Shown here one piece after another: positions 45,928 through 55,727 of a DNA stretch of 64,000 bases. The notes beneath the pieces are model-generated. The model made no database searches, had not been told where the DNA came from, and saw only the letters and a program-made list of their open reading frames with translations. Origin of the DNA: an uncultured Methylopila sp. Its GTDB lineage: Bacteria > Pseudomonadota > Alphaproteobacteria > Rhizobiales > Methylopilaceae. Position numbers and translations under genes: made by a program. How positions within the stretch are numbered: the stretch's first letter is position 1; each line of letters begins with the position of its first letter. The stretch is from NCBI GenBank assembly GCA_902168115.1, contig CABHPB010000067.1:1-64000 (forward strand), in the 5' to 3' direction.

Positions 45928-46057
45928 GTCGATCTCCAATGCAGGCTTTGGCCGGGCAACCCGCGGGCCGACGCCTTCGTTCCCTGCGGGGGTTCAGATC
46001 GGTCGGCGACTGCACTAGGGTCGCCGCGCATCCCTCTCGACACCGCTCCCGGATCCC

Positions 46058-47215
46058 ATGGCGTCAGACGCGACGATCGACCTGCTCGGACGCCTCATCG
46101 GCTTCGACACGACCAGCCGCAACTCGAACCTCGACCTGATCGACTATGTCGAGGGCTATCTGGCGAGCTTCGGGATCGCTTCGGAGCGCACCCCCGACGC
46201 GAGCGGCGCCAAGTCGAACCTGTTCGCCACCATCGGACCGGCGGACCGGCCGGGCTACGTGCTCTCCGGGCATACGGACGTCGTCCCGGTCGACGGCCAG
46301 AACTGGACGACCGATCCCTTCCGCATGGCGCGCAAGGACGGCCGGCTCTACGGCCGCGGCGCCTGCGACATGAAGGGATTTCTCGCCGTCTGCCTCGCGC
46401 TTGTCCCAGAGATGGCCGGGACCGACCTGAAGGCGCCGATCCACCTCGCGTTCTCCTATGACGAGGAGGTCGGCTGCATCGGCGTGCGCGATCTGCTGGC
46501 CGAACTCGTGAAGCGGCCCGTGCGCCCGCTCGGCTGCGTCGTCGGCGAGCCGACCAGCATGCAGGTCGTCATCGGCCACAAGGCCAAGCGCTCGCTGCGC
46601 CTCTGCGCGCACGGGCTGGGCGGCCACTCCTCGCGCGCGCCGGAATGCGTCAACGCCGTCGAATACGCCGCGCGCCTCGTGGTCGCGACCAGCGACATCG
46701 GCCGGCGCCTCGCCGCCTCTGGCCCGCGCGACGCGCTCTACGACATCCCGCATTCGACGGCGCATGTCGGCGTCTTCAACGGCGGCTCGACGGTCAACGT
46801 CGTACCGGCGGAGGCGACGGTCGACCTCGAGTTCCGCACGCTCCCCGAGGATGACCTCGACGCCATGGTCGCGGAGATCCGAGCCGCCGCCGACGCGCTG
46901 TCGCAGGAGATGCGCGCCCTCGACGCCTCGTCCGGCGTCACCATGGAGCAGATTTCCGAGATCCCCGGACTCGCCATGGAGCCGGAGGACGACATGGTCA
47001 CCCTCGCCAAGCGCTTCGCCGGCCGCAATGACCACGGCAAGGTCGCCTACGGCACCGAGGCGGGGCTGTTCGTCGAGGTCGGACGCATTCCGACGATCGT
47101 CTGCGGCCCCGGATCGATCGCCGAGGCGCACAAGCCCGACGAGTTCGTCGCGGAAGAACAGCTCGCCCGTTGCGAGGCCTTCGTCCGGGCGCTGATCGCG
47201 CACTGCGCCGCCTGA
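46058..47215 (+). CDS. argE: Acetylornithine deacetylase
   Basis: This 385-residue M20-family zinc enzyme hydrolyses N-acetylornithine to ornithine. Metal ligands are visible in LSGHTDVVPV (His, Asp), GRGACDMKG (Asp), YDEEVGCIG (catalytic Glu pair), GEPT and the late AHKPDEFV (His). GHSSRAP marks the lid domain. It stands alone between the DUF2945 gene and a sugar dehydrogenase gene. A succinyl-diaminopimelate desuccinylase or carboxypeptidase role is less likely. Confidence 0.92.
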   Translation: MASDATIDLLGRLIGFDTTSRNSNLDLIDYVEGYLASFGIASERTPDASGAKSNLFATIGPADRPGYVLSGHTDVVPVDGQNWTTDPFRMARKDGRLYGRGACDMKGFLAVCLALVPEMAGTDLKAPIHLAFSYDEEVGCIGVRDLLAELVKRPVRPLGCVVGEPTSMQVVIGHKAKRSLRLCAHGLGGHSSRAPECVNAVEYAARLVVATSDIGRRLAASGPRDALYDIPHSTAHVGVFNGGSTVNVVPAEATVDLEFRTLPEDDLDAMVAEIRAAADALSQEMRALDASSGVTMEQISEIPGLAMEPEDDMVTLAKRFAGRNDHGKVAYGTEAGLFVEVGRIPTIVCGPGSIAEAHKPDEFVAEEQLARCEAFVRALIAHCAA

Positions 47216-47326
47216 GCCTGCGCCGCTGCAATCGTGGCCTATCGGCCGCCGCGCTTGTACCCCACACGCCACGGCGTCACTCTCCGCCCAACAGGCCAAA
47301 GAGCCTGACGGATGGGAGGTTCGAAA

Positions 47327-48580
<1,254 letters not shown>

Positions 48581-48592
48581 CCACGCGACGCT

Positions 48593-48621
48593 CTCGGTCC
48601 CGGCCAAAAGTCGGGACCGAG
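48593..48621. terminator. Bidirectional hairpin between convergent genes
   Basis: A perfect 10-bp inverted repeat CTCGGTCCCG (48593-48602) and CGGGACCGAG (48612-48621) with a 9-base loop occupies the 44-base space between the sugar dehydrogenase and the lipid kinase. There is no long T-run, so termination may need help from Rho or convergent transcription. Confidence 0.55.
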
Positions 48622-48624
48622 GCT

Positions 48625-49542
48625 CTATTCGGCCTGATGTTGCGGCTTCAGCATCAGCGCCGCGCCCGGCATCGACTCGTAGACGATCGGGCAGGTCTCG
48701 CGGGTCAGTTCGCCGTCGGTCGCGACCCAAACCCGCGTACGGCGCGTCTTCTCGACGACGGCCGACTTCGCCTCGAAGATCTCGATCAGCGGGTTCGACC
48801 GCCAGCCGCCGGTGATCACCTGCGCGCCGAGGCGGAAGCGGTCGCGCCAGCCGCCGGCATGGGCGACGATCACCTCGATCTCGCCACGGTCGAGCCGCTC
48901 GCGCCGCCAGGAGCCGTCGCCGAACGCGTTGTTGGTGACGAGCACGGCCGTCGCCTCGACCTTCACCGGCGCGCCGTCGATCACGAGCTGGTAGCGGGAG
49001 CGGCCGGAGCGGAAGAAGGCGCGGAACGCGGCGTAGCCGAAGCCGGCGTAGCGGCCGAGGCCTTTGAGGCCCCGCGCGGCCTCGCGGGCGCGGGCCATCT
49101 GCGCGAAGAAGCCGAGGCCGGAGATCGAGTGAAACGGCCGGCCGTTGATCGAGGCGAGGTCGATCCGCGTCGGCTCGGCGCGGCTCAGCGCCTTGATCGC
49201 CTCGTCCATTTCGTTCGGAACGCCGAGATCGCGCGCGAGCAGGTTCATCGTGCCGAAGGGCAGCACGCCGAACACCTTTCCGGTCGCAAGCAGCCGTCCC
49301 AGAGAGCGCGACAGCGACCCGTCGCCGCCGCCGACGACGATCTCCTCGTGATCGTCGCCCTTGCCCAGCTCCTCGAGCACGGAGCTCAGGTCGCGCGGCG
49401 GCACCATCCGCACGTCGACCTCCTTGCCGGCCCTGAGAAAGGCCTGGTCGACGAGTTCGGCGGGATCCTTGGAGCCAGCCTCCTCCCGCAGGTCCTTCAG
49501 CGTCCCCGCGCGGGGATTGAGCAGCACAAGGCATTTCGCCAT
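48625..49542 (-). CDS. Diacylglycerol/lipid kinase family protein
   Basis: This 305-residue protein has the NAD/diacylglycerol-kinase fold: VLLNPRAGT at the N-terminus, the nucleotide-binding VVGGGDGSLSRSLGRL and LPFGTMNLLARDLG. Family members phosphorylate diacylglycerol, ceramide or other lipids, with roles in membrane lipid turnover. The ATG at 49542 is the only sensible start. It converges on the sugar dehydrogenase gene. Confidence 0.9.
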   Translation of the reverse strand: MAKCLVLLNPRAGTLKDLREEAGSKDPAELVDQAFLRAGKEVDVRMVPPRDLSSVLEELGKGDDHEEIVVGGGDGSLSRSLGRLLATGKVFGVLPFGTMNLLARDLGVPNEMDEAIKALSRAEPTRIDLASINGRPFHSISGLGFFAQMARAREAARGLKGLGRYAGFGYAAFRAFFRSGRSRYQLVIDGAPVKVEATAVLVTNNAFGDGSWRRERLDRGEIEVIVAHAGGWRDRFRLGAQVITGGWRSNPLIEIFEAKSAVVEKTRRTRVWVATDGELTRETCPIVYESMPGAALMLKPQHQAE

Positions 49543-49609
49543 GAAGGCGGGCGCTCCGGGGCTCGAGAGAGTGTCGCTCGATATAGCGCGAGGAGATGAC
49601 AGCGGAAGC

Positions 49610-50323
49610 TCACGCGTCGTCGACGGCCGGCGCGCTCCATCCCATCGCCGCGAAGGTCTCGGCCATGTGCGCCGGCAGCGGCGCTTCCGCGACTAGCGGC
49701 GGATGCCCCTCGCGCATCGGCACCGAGACGGCGCGCGCATGGAGGTGAAGCCGCGGCCCGCCGGCCGGCGCCGCGCCGTAGATCGGATCGCCGAGCAGCG
49801 GCAGGCCGATATGGGCGGCATGGGCGCGGATCTGGTGGGTCCGCCCGGTCAGAGGCGTGAACTCGACCCAGCTGAGGCTGTCTCCCCTCGCCCTCACCCG
49901 CCATTCGGTGACCGAGGGCAGCCCGTTCGGATCGACCGCCATCCACCAGCCGCGGTCCGGGCTGCGCTTGGCGAGCGGCGCCTCGATCCGCCCCGCCTCG
50001 TCGGTCGGGGCGCCCTTCACCACCGCCCAGTAGGTCTTGCCGACGCGCCCGTTGGAAAACAGCTTGCCGAGCCTGGCGAGCGCCTTGCGATGCCGGCCGA
50101 GCACGAGGCAGCCGCTGGTGTCCTTGTCGAGCCTGTGCGCGAGCGCCGGATCGCGCGGCAGACCGAAGCGCAGCCCCGAGAACAGAGCCTCAAGATTCGG
50201 ACCGCCCTTGGGACCTGCATGCACGGGCAGGCCTGCAGGCTTGTCGATGATCAGCACGAGGCCGTCGCGGTGAAGCAGGCGCGCCGCAAGATCGTCAGGG
50301 CTGAGCGGAAGGTCGGAAGCCAT
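49610..50323 (-). CDS. RluA-family RNA pseudouridine synthase
   Basis: This 237-residue protein has the RluA signature AHRLDKDTSGCLVLGR, with the catalytic Asp, and the C-terminal PLTGRTHQIRAHAAHIGLPLLGD. It lacks an S4 RNA-binding domain at the N-terminus, like RluA and TruC rather than RluC/D. It should convert uridine to pseudouridine in rRNA or tRNA; the target position is unknown. It diverges from the ABM-domain gene with a 60-base spacer. Confidence 0.92.
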   Translation of the reverse strand: MASDLPLSPDDLAARLLHRDGLVLIIDKPAGLPVHAGPKGGPNLEALFSGLRFGLPRDPALAHRLDKDTSGCLVLGRHRKALARLGKLFSNGRVGKTYWAVVKGAPTDEAGRIEAPLAKRSPDRGWWMAVDPNGLPSVTEWRVRARGDSLSWVEFTPLTGRTHQIRAHAAHIGLPLLGDPIYGAAPAGGPRLHLHARAVSVPMREGHPPLVAEAPLPAHMAETFAAMGWSAPAVDDA

Positions 50324-50383
50324 AGGCGGGCCGTCTGAAATTCAAGACATGGGCGGGCGGAACCGACGCACTATCTCGCGGAC

Positions 50384-50668
50384 ATGAAGCTTGTCTCCAC
50401 CGTTTTCGAGGTCGAACCGAAGCACGCCGCGGCCTTCCGCGCGGCCGCGCTCGCGAACGCCTTCGCGGTGGAGCGCGCCGACCCGGCCTGCCGGGGCGTC
50501 GCGATCGCCGAGGATCCGGAAGCGCCCGGCTTCTTCCTGACCTCCGCCCTCTACGCCAACGACAGCGCGGCCGCATCCCCCGAAGCGGAGGAGGCCGGAC
50601 GAATCTTCGACGAGGCGGTGCGGCCCTTCGTCAAGCACAAGCTCGTGCGCTTCGTCGAGCTCGGCTGA
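50384..50668 (+). CDS. Small antibiotic-biosynthesis-monooxygenase-like (ABM) protein
   Basis: This 94-residue ferredoxin-like protein (MKLVSTVFEVEPKHAAAFRAAALANAFAVERADPACRGVAIAEDP..) has the dimeric alpha-beta barrel pattern of ABM proteins: an initial beta strand, FRAAA helix, CRGVAIAEDP and an FFLTSALYAN strand. Members degrade quinols or heme or serve as small binding proteins. Glucokinase begins seven bases after its stop, so the two are likely one operon; the functional link is unclear. Confidence 0.75.
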   Translation: MKLVSTVFEVEPKHAAAFRAAALANAFAVERADPACRGVAIAEDPEAPGFFLTSALYANDSAAASPEAEEAGRIFDEAVRPFVKHKLVRFVELG

Positions 50669-50674
50669 CGCGGC

Positions 50675-51634
50675 GTGGCCGGGGAGCGCCTTCTCGTCGG
50701 CGACATCGGCGGCACGCATGGCCGCTTCGCCCTCGCCGCGGCCGATCTCAGGCCCGAACGAACCGGCGTCGAGGAGGGAGACGCCCATCCCGACTTCGCG
50801 TCGGCGCTCGCGGCCTATCTCCAGAAATCCGGCGTCACCGCCGACGTCGCCGCCTTCGCGGTCGCCGGGCCGGTGACGGCCGGCGAGACCGCCCGCGTCA
50901 CCAACCGGCGGAACTGGACCTTCGACGTCGAGGATTTGAAACGGCGCTTCGGGTTCTCGCGCGTCGTCGTCATGAACGACTTCGTCGCGCAGGCCGCGGC
51001 CCTCCCGCACCTGACGGGCGAGGAGCTCGTCGCGCTCGGCCCCGCGCTTCCGCCGCCGCACGGACTTAAGGTCGCGGTCGGTCCGGGGACCGGTCTCGGC
51101 GTCGCAGCGCTCGCGCCGGACGGCGCGGGATGGCGGCCGCTGCCCGGCGAGGGCGGCCATGTCGAGCTGGCCGCCGTCAATGACCGGGAATGGGCCGCTT
51201 TCGAGCTCATCCGGCGCGAGCTGGGGCGGGTCGAGGCCGAGGCCGCGATCTCAGGCCCCGGCCTGGCGCGGCTGCACCGCGCGCTGGCGCAGCTGGACGG
51301 CGCCGACGCGGCGCAGGCCTCCGCCGCCGACATCGTCGAAGCCGCCGGCCGCGGCGAGGGCCGGTCGCTGGAGACGGCGCGGCTGTTCCTCGACATGCTG
51401 GCCCGGTTCTGCGGCGACCTCGCTCTGACCTACGCGGCGGAGGGCGGCGTCTATGTCTGCGGCGGCGTCGCGCCGAAGATGCTCGGCCTGATCGATCACG
51501 CCGCCTTCCGCGCCGCCTTCGAAGCCAAGGCGCCGCACGAGGAGCTCATGCGGAAGATCGCGACGGCTGTCGTCGTCTCGCCCGCCGCCGGACTGCTCGG
51601 ATGCGCCGCCGAGGCGCGACGACTGCTCGCTTGA
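50675..51634 (+). CDS. glk: Glucokinase
   Basis: This 319-residue enzyme phosphorylates glucose to glucose 6-phosphate with ATP. ATP-binding LVGDIGGTHGRFAL lies at the start; the sugar-binding region includes VVVMNDFVAQAAAL with the catalytic Asp, GPGTGLGVAAL and GEGGHVELAA. It belongs to the non-ROK bacterial Glk family. The start codon is GTG at 50675. It may work with the neighbouring periplasmic sugar dehydrogenase, giving two routes of glucose use. Confidence 0.93.
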   Translation: MAGERLLVGDIGGTHGRFALAAADLRPERTGVEEGDAHPDFASALAAYLQKSGVTADVAAFAVAGPVTAGETARVTNRRNWTFDVEDLKRRFGFSRVVVMNDFVAQAAALPHLTGEELVALGPALPPPHGLKVAVGPGTGLGVAALAPDGAGWRPLPGEGGHVELAAVNDREWAAFELIRRELGRVEAEAAISGPGLARLHRALAQLDGADAAQASAADIVEAAGRGEGRSLETARLFLDMLARFCGDLALTYAAEGGVYVCGGVAPKMLGLIDHAAFRAAFEAKAPHEELMRKIATAVVVSPAAGLLGCAAEARRLLA

Positions 51635-51769
51635 GGCGCCGTCGAGCATAGACTTCGTCGACCGCCGGCGCCTCTTTGCACAAAAGTCTAATCAGCCTGG
51701 CAAGTCATGGCCGCGTCAACCAAAACGCCGACGACGAATTGCGTTCGCATGGCGAGAGTGGCGTCATCT

Positions 51770-51794
51770 GGAACGATTAGGAATACATGACGTT
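51770..51794 (+). promoter_or_regulatory. Sigma-EcfG (general stress response) promoter
   Basis: GGAAC (51770-51774), exactly 16 bases, then CGTT (51791-51794) is a perfect match to the alphaproteobacterial general stress response promoter GGAAC-N16/17-CGTT. The transcription start would lie near 51801, about 32 bases before the GTG of the small Lys-rich protein gene. Confidence 0.8.
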
Positions 51795-51832
51795 GTTCTT
51801 CACACGGAAAAAATAATACCGGAGGAACGATC

Positions 51833-52078
51833 GTGAATCGTCGCATGCTTTCCGTCGCCGCCGTTTCGGCCGCTCTGGCGCTTGCGCCGCTGGCCGGGGC
51901 GAGCGCCCAGTCCGCCGCCAACAGCGGCAACGCCGGCAACCTCGCCGACCCCGCCAATCCCCAGAACCCCGACGCCAAGCCGGCCGCCAAGAGCGCGAGT
52001 TCGGACAAGTCGATGAAAAGCTCCAAGAAGAGCAAGATGTCTTCGAAGAAGACGAAGTCGTCCAAGAAGGCGATGTAG
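51833..52078 (+). CDS. Small secreted Lys/Ser-rich protein under a stress promoter
   Basis: This 81-residue protein has a signal peptide (MNRRMLSVAAVSAALALAPLAGASAQ). The mature part starts with Asn/Ala/Pro-rich sequence (ANSGNAGNLADPANPQNPDAKP) and ends in a run of Lys and Ser (about residues 58-81, SMKSSKKSKMSSKKTKSSKK), so it is strongly basic and probably disordered. The GTG at 51833 has GGAGG six bases before it. A sigma-EcfG promoter lies upstream and a strong terminator downstream, making it a single-gene stress unit. Its function is unknown; surface or polyanion binding is possible. Confidence 0.82.
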   Translation: MNRRMLSVAAVSAALALAPLAGASAQSAANSGNAGNLADPANPQNPDAKPAAKSASSDKSMKSSKKSKMSSKKTKSSKKAM

Positions 52079-52102
52079 GCGCCGGCTCGGCGACCTATCT
52101 GA

Positions 52103-52136
52103 GGGCGGCGGACCACGGGTCCGCCGCCCTTGTTTT
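52103..52136 (+). terminator. Strong Rho-independent terminator
   Basis: A perfect 12-bp stem GGGCGGCGGACC (52103-52114) and GGTCCGCCGCCC (52118-52129) with a 3-base loop is followed by TTGTTTT. It ends the transcript of the small Lys-rich protein gene and isolates it from zur. Confidence 0.85.
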
Positions 52137-52166
52137 GCGCGCGCGCGAAGGGCCGCGCATCGTGCT

Positions 52167-52744
52167 ATGACCACCGCCATGACGACCACCGCGATGACGC
52201 AAGCCGCCGCATCCAACGCCGCCTTCGCCGCGCCGGAGCACGACCATCGCCTGTGCGCCCGGTCCACGCTGGCGCGGGCGGAGGCGATCTGCGTCGCCCG
52301 CGGCGCGCGCCTGACGGACATCCGCCGCCGCGTCCTGTCGGCGCTCGCGCAAAGCCATGCGCCCGCCGGCGCTTATGACGTGATCGAGCGGCTGGCCGAG
52401 CCTGGCGGACGCCCCCCGGCGCCGATCACCGTCTACCGCGCCCTCGATTTCCTGATCGCGCACGGCCTCGCCCACCGCATCGAAAGCCGCAACGCCTATG
52501 TCGCCTGCAGCCGTGAGCACGGCGAGGAGGACGGCGCGCCGACCGTGTTCCTGATCTGCGAGCATTGCGGCGCCGTCGGCGAGGCCGAGGCCGGCGATTT
52601 CGGCGCGGCGCTGTCGGCGCTCGCGCGAAACTCGGGCTTCACGCCGCGTGCGCCTGTCATCGAAGTGACGGGCGAATGCGCCCATTGTCGCGCAAATCAC
52701 GCCCACGAAGACGGGCCGGACCACCGAACGGGGACCTGCGTTTC

Positions 52745-52748
<4 letters not shown>
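52167..52748 (+). CDS. zur: Fur-family regulator, probably Zur
   Basis: This 193-residue protein has a winged-helix domain ([49 protein letters not shown]) and a C-terminal metal domain with [14 protein letters not shown] and ECAHC pairs. An additional C-x-R-HGEE motif and the order of Cys/His fit Zur, the zinc-dependent repressor, better than Fur or Irr. The ATG at 52167 is followed by other in-frame ATGs (52179, 52197) that could be used. Its TGA overlaps the ispG GTG by four bases (GTGA). Confidence 0.82.
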
Positions 52749-54025
<1,277 letters not shown>

Positions 54026-54040
54026 GCCGCAGGCCGGACC

Positions 54041-54490
54041 TCACTGAGCCGATTGATCGGCGGAATGCGCGCGCCAGCGCTCGGCCCAGGCCGGCGCGAG
54101 CTCGAGGCTAGAGGGCGGCGACCGGCGGCTCCCTCCATCCCGAATGCTTTCGACGACGTAGCGAAGCGCCGCCCTCATGCCCCATTCCGTGTAGGGCTTC
54201 GACACCGCGCCGACCGCGCCGGCGAAGTCGGGCGGCAGACGCCTGCGGTTCGCCGTCATGAACAGGACCGCCGCGCCTCCAGCCACGGCGCCGCCCGCCA
54301 CCTCGACCCCGGTCGGACCGTCGGCGAGATGCACGTCGAGCAGGACGACGTCCGGGCGCTCGCGCGCGATGGCGGCGGCGGCGCCGGCGGCGTCGGACTC
54401 GATCCCGACCACCTCCAGCCCCGCCTCGGCGACGATGAACTCGACTTCGGCCGCAACGAGGGACTCGTCCTCGACGATGAGAATACGCAT
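54041..54490 (-). CDS. Single-domain response regulator of the LOV kinase
   Basis: This 149-residue protein is a receiver domain: ILIVEDESLVAAEVEFIV with the acidic cluster, phospho-acceptor Asp in VLLDVHLADGPTG, Thr in LFMTANRRR and Lys in AVSKPYTEW. The last 30 residues are a Ser/Pro- and Arg-rich tail with no output domain, so it acts by protein contacts, like the single-domain partners of HWE/HisKA_2 kinases. It starts 15 bases after the LOV kinase gene and is clearly its partner. It converges on ispG. Confidence 0.88.
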   Translation of the reverse strand: MRILIVEDESLVAAEVEFIVAEAGLEVVGIESDAAGAAAAIARERPDVVLLDVHLADGPTGVEVAGGAVAGGAAVLFMTANRRRLPPDFAGAVGAVSKPYTEWGMRAALRYVVESIRDGGSRRSPPSSLELAPAWAERWRAHSADQSAQ

Positions 54491-54505
54491 CGCCAGGAAG
54501 TCTCC

Positions 54506-55642
54506 TCAGTCGCCCTTGCGATGGCTGCGGTCCGGTCCCGGCAGCGTGACGGCCACGACATGGCCCGCCTCAGTGGCCGGGCGCTCGACCCGCGCCGCAA
54601 GCTGGCGAGCGAGCAGATCCACGAGGCCGAGCCCGAAGCCGCTCCTGGCGTCCGGGGCCATGCCGACGCCGTCGTCCGACACCTCGAGACGGTGACCTTG
54701 CTCATGAGGAAGCAACCCCAGCGAGATCCGTCCTGGCCGGCGCGCCAGACCGTGCCGCACGGCGTTGTCCACGAGCTCGTGCACGATCAGCGCGATCGGG
54801 GCGGCGTTCGCGGCCGGCGCCGTGACAGGCGAGAGGTCGAAGGCGAGCTCCACGTCCTCGCGGCCAGCGGCCTCGACGAGATCGGCGGCGATGGCGCGAA
54901 CGAAGGCCGCGACGTCGAACGCGGCCGCGCCGTCCACCTGCAGCAGGCTCCGATGGACCGTCGCGATCGCGCTGACGCGTCCGAGCATCGCCTTCATCGT
55001 GGCCTGGACGGCCGGGTCGCTGATGCGGCGGGACTGCAGCTGGATCAGCGAGGAGATCAGCTGCAGGTTGTTCTTCACCCGGTGGTCGAGCTCGTGCAGC
55101 AGCTGGGTCTTCTGGTCGAGCGCGATCTCGAGCTCGCGGGTGCGGTCGGCGACCTGCGCCTCGGCCGTCTCCTTGGCGCAGGCGAGAGCGGCGTTGGCGT
55201 CGCGGAGCTCCTGCGCCGCGCGGTTGCGCGCGGTGACGTCGAGCTGCGAGCCGAAGAAATGGGAGACGCCGCCGGCGGCGTCGAAGACCGGGCTGATGTA
55301 GAGCGCGTTCCAGAAGGTGGAGCCGTCCTTGCGGTAGTTCAGGATCTCGGCCGTGACGCTCTCATGCGCGGCGATCGCCGCGGCGATGCGAGCCACCTCG
55401 GCGCGGTCCGTCTCAGGTCCCTGAAGGAAACGGCAGTTGCGCCCGATGACCTCGTCGCGCGAATAGCCTGACAGCTGGATGAACGCGTCGTTCGCGAAGA
55501 CGATGGGATGGTCTTCGATGCGGACGTCCGTGATCGCGATCGGCATGCGCGTCGCCTGAATCGCCGCCGCATAGGGATCCGCGGATCCGCGGTCGAGCTC
55601 CAGGCGCGCAGCCTCCTGCCGCGATGCGTCGCGTTCCGTCAT
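54506..55642 (-). CDS. LOV-domain blue-light sensor histidine kinase (HisKA_2/HWE type)
   Basis: This 378-residue soluble protein has an N-terminal LOV domain (about 25-140). GRNCRFLQG at 67-75 has the photo-adduct Cys70; Asn102 (LNYRKDG), Asn112 and Gln133 (GSQLD) are the FMN-contacting residues, all present. A coiled linker leads to the dimerisation helices with phospho-acceptor His in HELDHRVKNNLQLISSLIQLQSR (His187), then HATPase with LVDNAVRHG, DDGVGM and GFGLGLVD. It should autophosphorylate depending on blue light and pass phosphate to the adjacent response regulator. Two c-di-GMP genes lie upstream. Confidence 0.9.
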   Translation of the reverse strand: MTERDASRQEAARLELDRGSADPYAAAIQATRMPIAITDVRIEDHPIVFANDAFIQLSGYSRDEVIGRNCRFLQGPETDRAEVARIAAAIAAHESVTAEILNYRKDGSTFWNALYISPVFDAAGGVSHFFGSQLDVTARNRAAQELRDANAALACAKETAEAQVADRTRELEIALDQKTQLLHELDHRVKNNLQLISSLIQLQSRRISDPAVQATMKAMLGRVSAIATVHRSLLQVDGAAAFDVAAFVRAIAADLVEAAGREDVELAFDLSPVTAPAANAAPIALIVHELVDNAVRHGLARRPGRISLGLLPHEQGHRLEVSDDGVGMAPDARSGFGLGLVDLLARQLAARVERPATEAGHVVAVTLPGPDRSHRKGD

Positions 55643-55727
55643 GCGGCTCAGGCCCGGCTCGAGCGATGATGTCGCGCAAGGCTTTGCGCGGGGGTGGCGG
55701 ATTGAGAGCGCAGGCCGCAGGAAAGAG

